6,493 nucleotides of DNA, from contig CAYVOX010000163.1 in assembly GCA_964453035.1 (NCBI GenBank), forward strand, positions 1 to 6,493, in the 5' to 3' direction. Shown here piece after piece: positions 4,413 through 6,493 of this stretch. How positions within the stretch are numbered: position 1 is the stretch's first letter; every line of letters begins with the position of its first letter. The translations under genes were made by a program, and so were the position numbers. The notes under the pieces are model-generated. The model was not told the DNA's origin, did not search any database, and saw only the letters and a list, made by a program, of their open reading frames with translations. The DNA is from CAYVOX01 sp964453035 (GTDB lineage: Bacteria > Chloroflexota > Anaerolineae > Anaerolineales > Anaerolineaceae).

Positions 4413-5948
4413 ATGTCCCTGCTCCTGGCTCTGCTCCCCATCGCTGCCATCCTCATCCTGCTGCTGGCGCGCCGCACCCCGGCGGATATCGCCGGGCTGG
4501 TGGGCTGGGCGCTGGCCTTCCTGGCGGCCTGGCTGTATTTTCAGACGCCCCTCAGCATCGCCCTGCAAATCAGCCTGGCGGGGGTGATCGCCTCGCTGCC
4601 CATCAGCCTGATGGTGCTCACCTCCATCCTGCAGGTCACCCTGATGATCGAGACCGGCGCCGTGGAGCGCATCGTCAGCCTGGTCAGGCTGGTAGCCCCG
4701 CGCGACCAGGTGGTGCAAATCATGATTGTCAACATCGGCGCCGGCACCCTTCTGGCTGCGCTGGGCGCCACCCCGGTCTCCATCCTGCCGCCCATCATGC
4801 TCGCCATGGGCTACTCCTCGTTCGTTTCCATCGCTCTGCCGGCCCTGGGCTACGACGCGCTGTGCACCTACGCCCTGCTCGGTATCCCGGTGGTAGTCTT
4901 TTCCGGCTTTGTGGGCCTGCCGGTTAACGAGGTGGGCGGTTATTTTGCGCGCTACATGCCCGTCATCTCCACCTGCATCGCGCTCGGCATGCTGTGGATT
5001 GTGGGCGGCTTCAAGCTGGTGCGCCAGGGCTTTCTGCCGGCGCTGATCTCCGGCCTCACCGCCGGCCTGATTGCGGTGGGCATGAACAGCCTGCAGCTCA
5101 TCCCACTCACCGGCGTGGCTGCCGGGCTGGGCGTGGTGCTGGTGATGCTGCTCTACCTCAAGCTCACCGGGCGCCCGCTCTTCCAGCGCCCCGCCTCCGA
5201 TTCCAGCCCCTCCGCGCCGCACCTCTCCACCTGGGCAGCGCTCTCCCCCTGGCTCATCCTGGTGGGCTGCGCCGTGCTGGTAAATGCGCCCTTCTTGCCC
5301 TTCTACGATCTGACCTTCAAGACCCTGTCCATGCCCGTCGAAATCATCCCCGGCGCGCCGGAGAAGGTGCGCCTGTTCTGGCAGGCGTACTTCTGGGTGC
5401 TGGTCTCCACCCTGCTGGCGGTGCCTTTCCTCAAGCCCAAGCGCTCCCAGTGGAAAAATGTGCTCGCCAGATGGCTCAAACGCGCTCCGCGCCCGGTGCT
5501 GGCGGCGGCAGTCTTCTTTGCCATCGCCTACCTCATCAATCACTCCGGTCGCGGGCTGGATTGGAAACTGGCCGACCCCAACCTCAACATGGTCACCGTC
5601 ATTGCCAACGCTGCCTCCGCAGCCTTTGGCCAGCTTTATCCCTTTGCCGCGCCCTTCCTGGGGCTGCTAGGCGGCTTCCTTTCCGGCTCCGAATCCTCTG
5701 CTATCGCCATGCTCACCGCGCTGCACCTCACCACCGCCCAGAAGATCGGCGCCGTTGGCCTGGTGGTGGCTGCCGCCAGCGGTATCGGCGGTGGGCTGGC
5801 CTCAGTCATCTCGCCTGCCAAGTTGCAGAACGCCGCTGCCGCCATTGACCGCATCGGCGAGGAGGGCGGCGTGCTGCGCGTCACCTTTGTGGTCTCGCTG
5901 GTCATCACGCTGGTGTGCGCCGTCATGACCGTACTGTGGGGTTTATAG
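4413..5948 (+). CDS. lldP: L-lactate permease family transporter (LctP/LldP)
   Basis: A 511-residue polytopic inner-membrane protein of the lactate permease family (TC 2.A.14), which imports L-lactate, and in some members glycolate, with protons. It begins MSLLLALLPIAAILILLLARR and is hydrophobic almost throughout, with an estimated 12-14 membrane segments. Hydrophilic breaks occur near residues 249-280 (a Ser/Pro-rich loop) and near residue 345 (KPKRSQWKN). The family C-terminal block SVISPAKLQNAAAA is present at residues 464-477, and the preceding GSESS (425-429) replaces the GSNT-type motif of LldP. The family is usually near 550 residues, so this is slightly short but complete. The frame stays open to 3969, antisense to the TIR gene; ATG 4413 is chosen because hydrophobic transporter sequence starts there and a -10 lies just before it. 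No lactate dehydrogenase or lutABC genes are adjacent, so the substrate is by homology only. Confidence 0.88.
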   Translation: MSLLLALLPIAAILILLLARRTPADIAGLVGWALAFLAAWLYFQTPLSIALQISLAGVIASLPISLMVLTSILQVTLMIETGAVERIVSLVRLVAPRDQVVQIMIVNIGAGTLLAALGATPVSILPPIMLAMGYSSFVSIALPALGYDALCTYALLGIPVVVFSGFVGLPVNEVGGYFARYMPVISTCIALGMLWIVGGFKLVRQGFLPALISGLTAGLIAVGMNSLQLIPLTGVAAGLGVVLVMLLYLKLTGRPLFQRPASDSSPSAPHLSTWAALSPWLILVGCAVLVNAPFLPFYDLTFKTLSMPVEIIPGAPEKVRLFWQAYFWVLVSTLLAVPFLKPKRSQWKNVLARWLKRAPRPVLAAAVFFAIAYLINHSGRGLDWKLADPNLNMVTVIANAASAAFGQLYPFAAPFLGLLGGFLSGSESSAIAMLTALHLTTAQKIGAVGLVVAAASGIGGGLASVISPAKLQNAAAAIDRIGEEGGVLRVTFVVSLVITLVCAVMTVLWGL

Positions 5949-5972
5949 GATGAAGTATGTACTAAAATACGC

Positions 5973-6005
5973 TTGAATATTCGAGGGGCATTTCCGAATA
6001 TTCAA
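5973..6005. promoter_or_regulatory. Paired GAATATTC dyads: candidate tandem operator or hairpin
   Basis: TTGAATATTCG (5973-5983) is perfectly inverted as CGAATATTCAA (5995-6005) around an 11-base spacer. Each arm contains the self-palindrome GAATATTC, so the site is also two copies of one palindrome with centres 21 bases apart, about two helical turns. This fits cooperative binding of a dimeric regulator between the permease and the second TIR gene. As RNA it could fold into an 11-base AT-rich stem, but no T tract follows, so it is not a typical terminator. Confidence 0.5.
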
Positions 6006-6088
6006 TGTATAAGGTAAATTGCGGAAAAAAAACGGCCTTGCTCCTGGCGCGAATTTTCAATGAATCCAGGTTGAAAAATCTAATTTCA

Positions 6089-6118
6089 TTGGCCTCCGAT
6101 AATTTTTATAGCTATAAT
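6089..6118 (+). promoter_or_regulatory. Promoter of the second TIR gene
   Basis: TATAAT at 6113-6118 is preceded at an 18-base spacing by TTGGCC (6089-6094), which matches TTGACA at 4 of 6 positions. Predicted initiation is near 6125, giving a leader of about 14 bases. A weak purine-rich AGAGAGA (6127-6133) lies 5 bases before the ATG as a possible ribosome binding site. Confidence 0.55.
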
Positions 6119-6138
6119 CATCCTGTAGAGAGATTCCC

Positions 6139-6493
6139 ATGCCGCCTTTGCGCATCTTCATCAGCTACGGACGCGATCAATACGCCCCCCTGGCCGCCCG
6201 CCTGGCCGCGGATTTAACCGCCCGCGGCTGCGAAGTCTGGTACGACCAGCAGTTGCACACCGGCCAGGCCTGGGCGCGCCTGATTCAGAAGCAACTCAAT
6301 TGGGTCGCTGAATCGCCAGCCAATGGCCGCCTCATTTACCTGCTCACCCGCCACTCCACCCGCGAGGACAGCTTTTGCCTGCAGGAAATGCAGCATGCCC
6401 TCGACCACAAGGTGCCGGTTTTCCCGCTGCTGCTGGAGGATTGCGATATCCCGATCGAGATTTACGGCAAACAGCGCCTGGATTTTCGCCCGG
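6139..6493 (+). CDS. TIR-domain protein, 3'-truncated by the window edge
   Basis: The first 118 residues are visible and the frame is open at the window end. They form a TIR domain: RIFISYGRD (5-13), a helix ending in the CEVWYD strand (31-36), BB-loop-like QQLHTGQAW (37-45), RLIYLLTRHST (64-74), and SFCLQEMQHAL (78-88), where the C-x-x-E motif puts the likely catalytic glutamate at Glu83. It continues with KVPVFPLLLE and QRLDFRP, typical of the end of bacterial TIR_2-type domains. Such N-terminal TIR domains commonly precede a sensor or effector region (for example NTPase, TPR, WD40 or SUMF1-like), but what follows here is not visible. ATG 6139 is chosen because the TIR fold starts five residues later and a promoter and weak binding site precede it. 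It differs strongly from the other TIR protein, so a recent local duplication is unlikely. Confidence 0.85.
   Translation, partial: MPPLRIFISYGRDQYAPLAARLAADLTARGCEVWYDQQLHTGQAWARLIQKQLNWVAESPANGRLIYLLTRHSTREDSFCLQEMQHALDHKVPVFPLLLEDCDIPIEIYGKQRLDFRP

Larger units (their letters stand above)
5949..6138. other. AT-rich intergenic gap before the second TIR gene
   Basis: This 190-base gap is visibly AT-richer than the flanking genes. Besides the GAATATTC pair it contains a weak TTTTCAA (6054-6060) / TTGAAAA (6071-6077) inverted pair and the promoter of the next gene. A 70-codon open frame from 6005 runs into the TIR gene in another frame and lacks a ribosome binding site or recognisable protein character. 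Confidence 0.6.

Noticed and set aside
4398..5543. Long minus-strand open frame (381 codons) opposite the permease
   Set aside because: Its product is rich in Gln, His, Glu and Gly, as expected from the complement of hydrophobic codons, and it has no start signals or recognisable domain.
6005..6217. Small 70-codon open frame between the permease and the second TIR gene
   Set aside because: It lacks a ribosome binding site, overlaps the TIR start in another frame, and its sequence shows no protein-like pattern.

Overview
The window is GC-rich (roughly 60-70% G+C in the coding regions) bacterial DNA with long, widely spaced, mostly monocistronic genes. Three things suggest a chromosomal contig from Chloroflexota, probably an Anaerolineae-like lineage: a ClpC-type chaperone, a uroporphyrinogen-decarboxylase-like protein of the MTPRxR...PxDPGxPREST type, and clustered AGACCTG...CAGGTCT and GTCATYCTGAG-type intergenic repeats. 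The lineage is an inference from sequence style and was not tested by any search.

Layout, left to right. (1) 1-1868 (+) is the 3' three-quarters of a two-ATPase Clp unfoldase of the ClpC type; its N-terminal domain lies outside the window. (2) 1869-2443 is a 575-base non-coding stretch packed with repeats: a terminator-like hairpin after clpC, two near-identical 34-base perfect-stem hairpins, a 57-base direct repeat, a nested inverted-repeat element of about 294 bases that looks MITE-like, and then the promoter and ribosome binding site of the next gene. (3) 2444-3577 (+) is a UROD-superfamily protein that is not HemE. (4) 3612-4277 (-) is a TIR-domain protein with an unassigned, AT-rich C-terminal half; it converges on gene 3 and diverges from gene 5. 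(5) 4413-5948 (+) is an L-lactate permease family (LctP/LldP) transporter whose start codon lies 6 bases after a perfect TATAAT, so it is probably read from a leaderless mRNA. (6) 5949-6138 is an AT-rich gap with a striking duplicated GAATATTC dyad and a promoter. (7) 6139-6493 (+) is the N-terminal part of a second TIR-domain protein, cut by the window end.

The genes do not form an operon: every gene seems to have its own promoter, and strands alternate. The most unusual parts are the two unrelated-looking TIR genes on either side of the permease, the compositionally split TIR protein with an unrecognised C-terminal region, and the dense repeat cluster upstream of the UROD-like gene. TIR domains of this bacterial type often hydrolyse NAD+ in antiphage defence or signalling, but the window contains no recognisable sensor partner (no STAND, Argonaute, Thoeris ThsA or CBASS cyclase gene), so a defence role is only a hypothesis.
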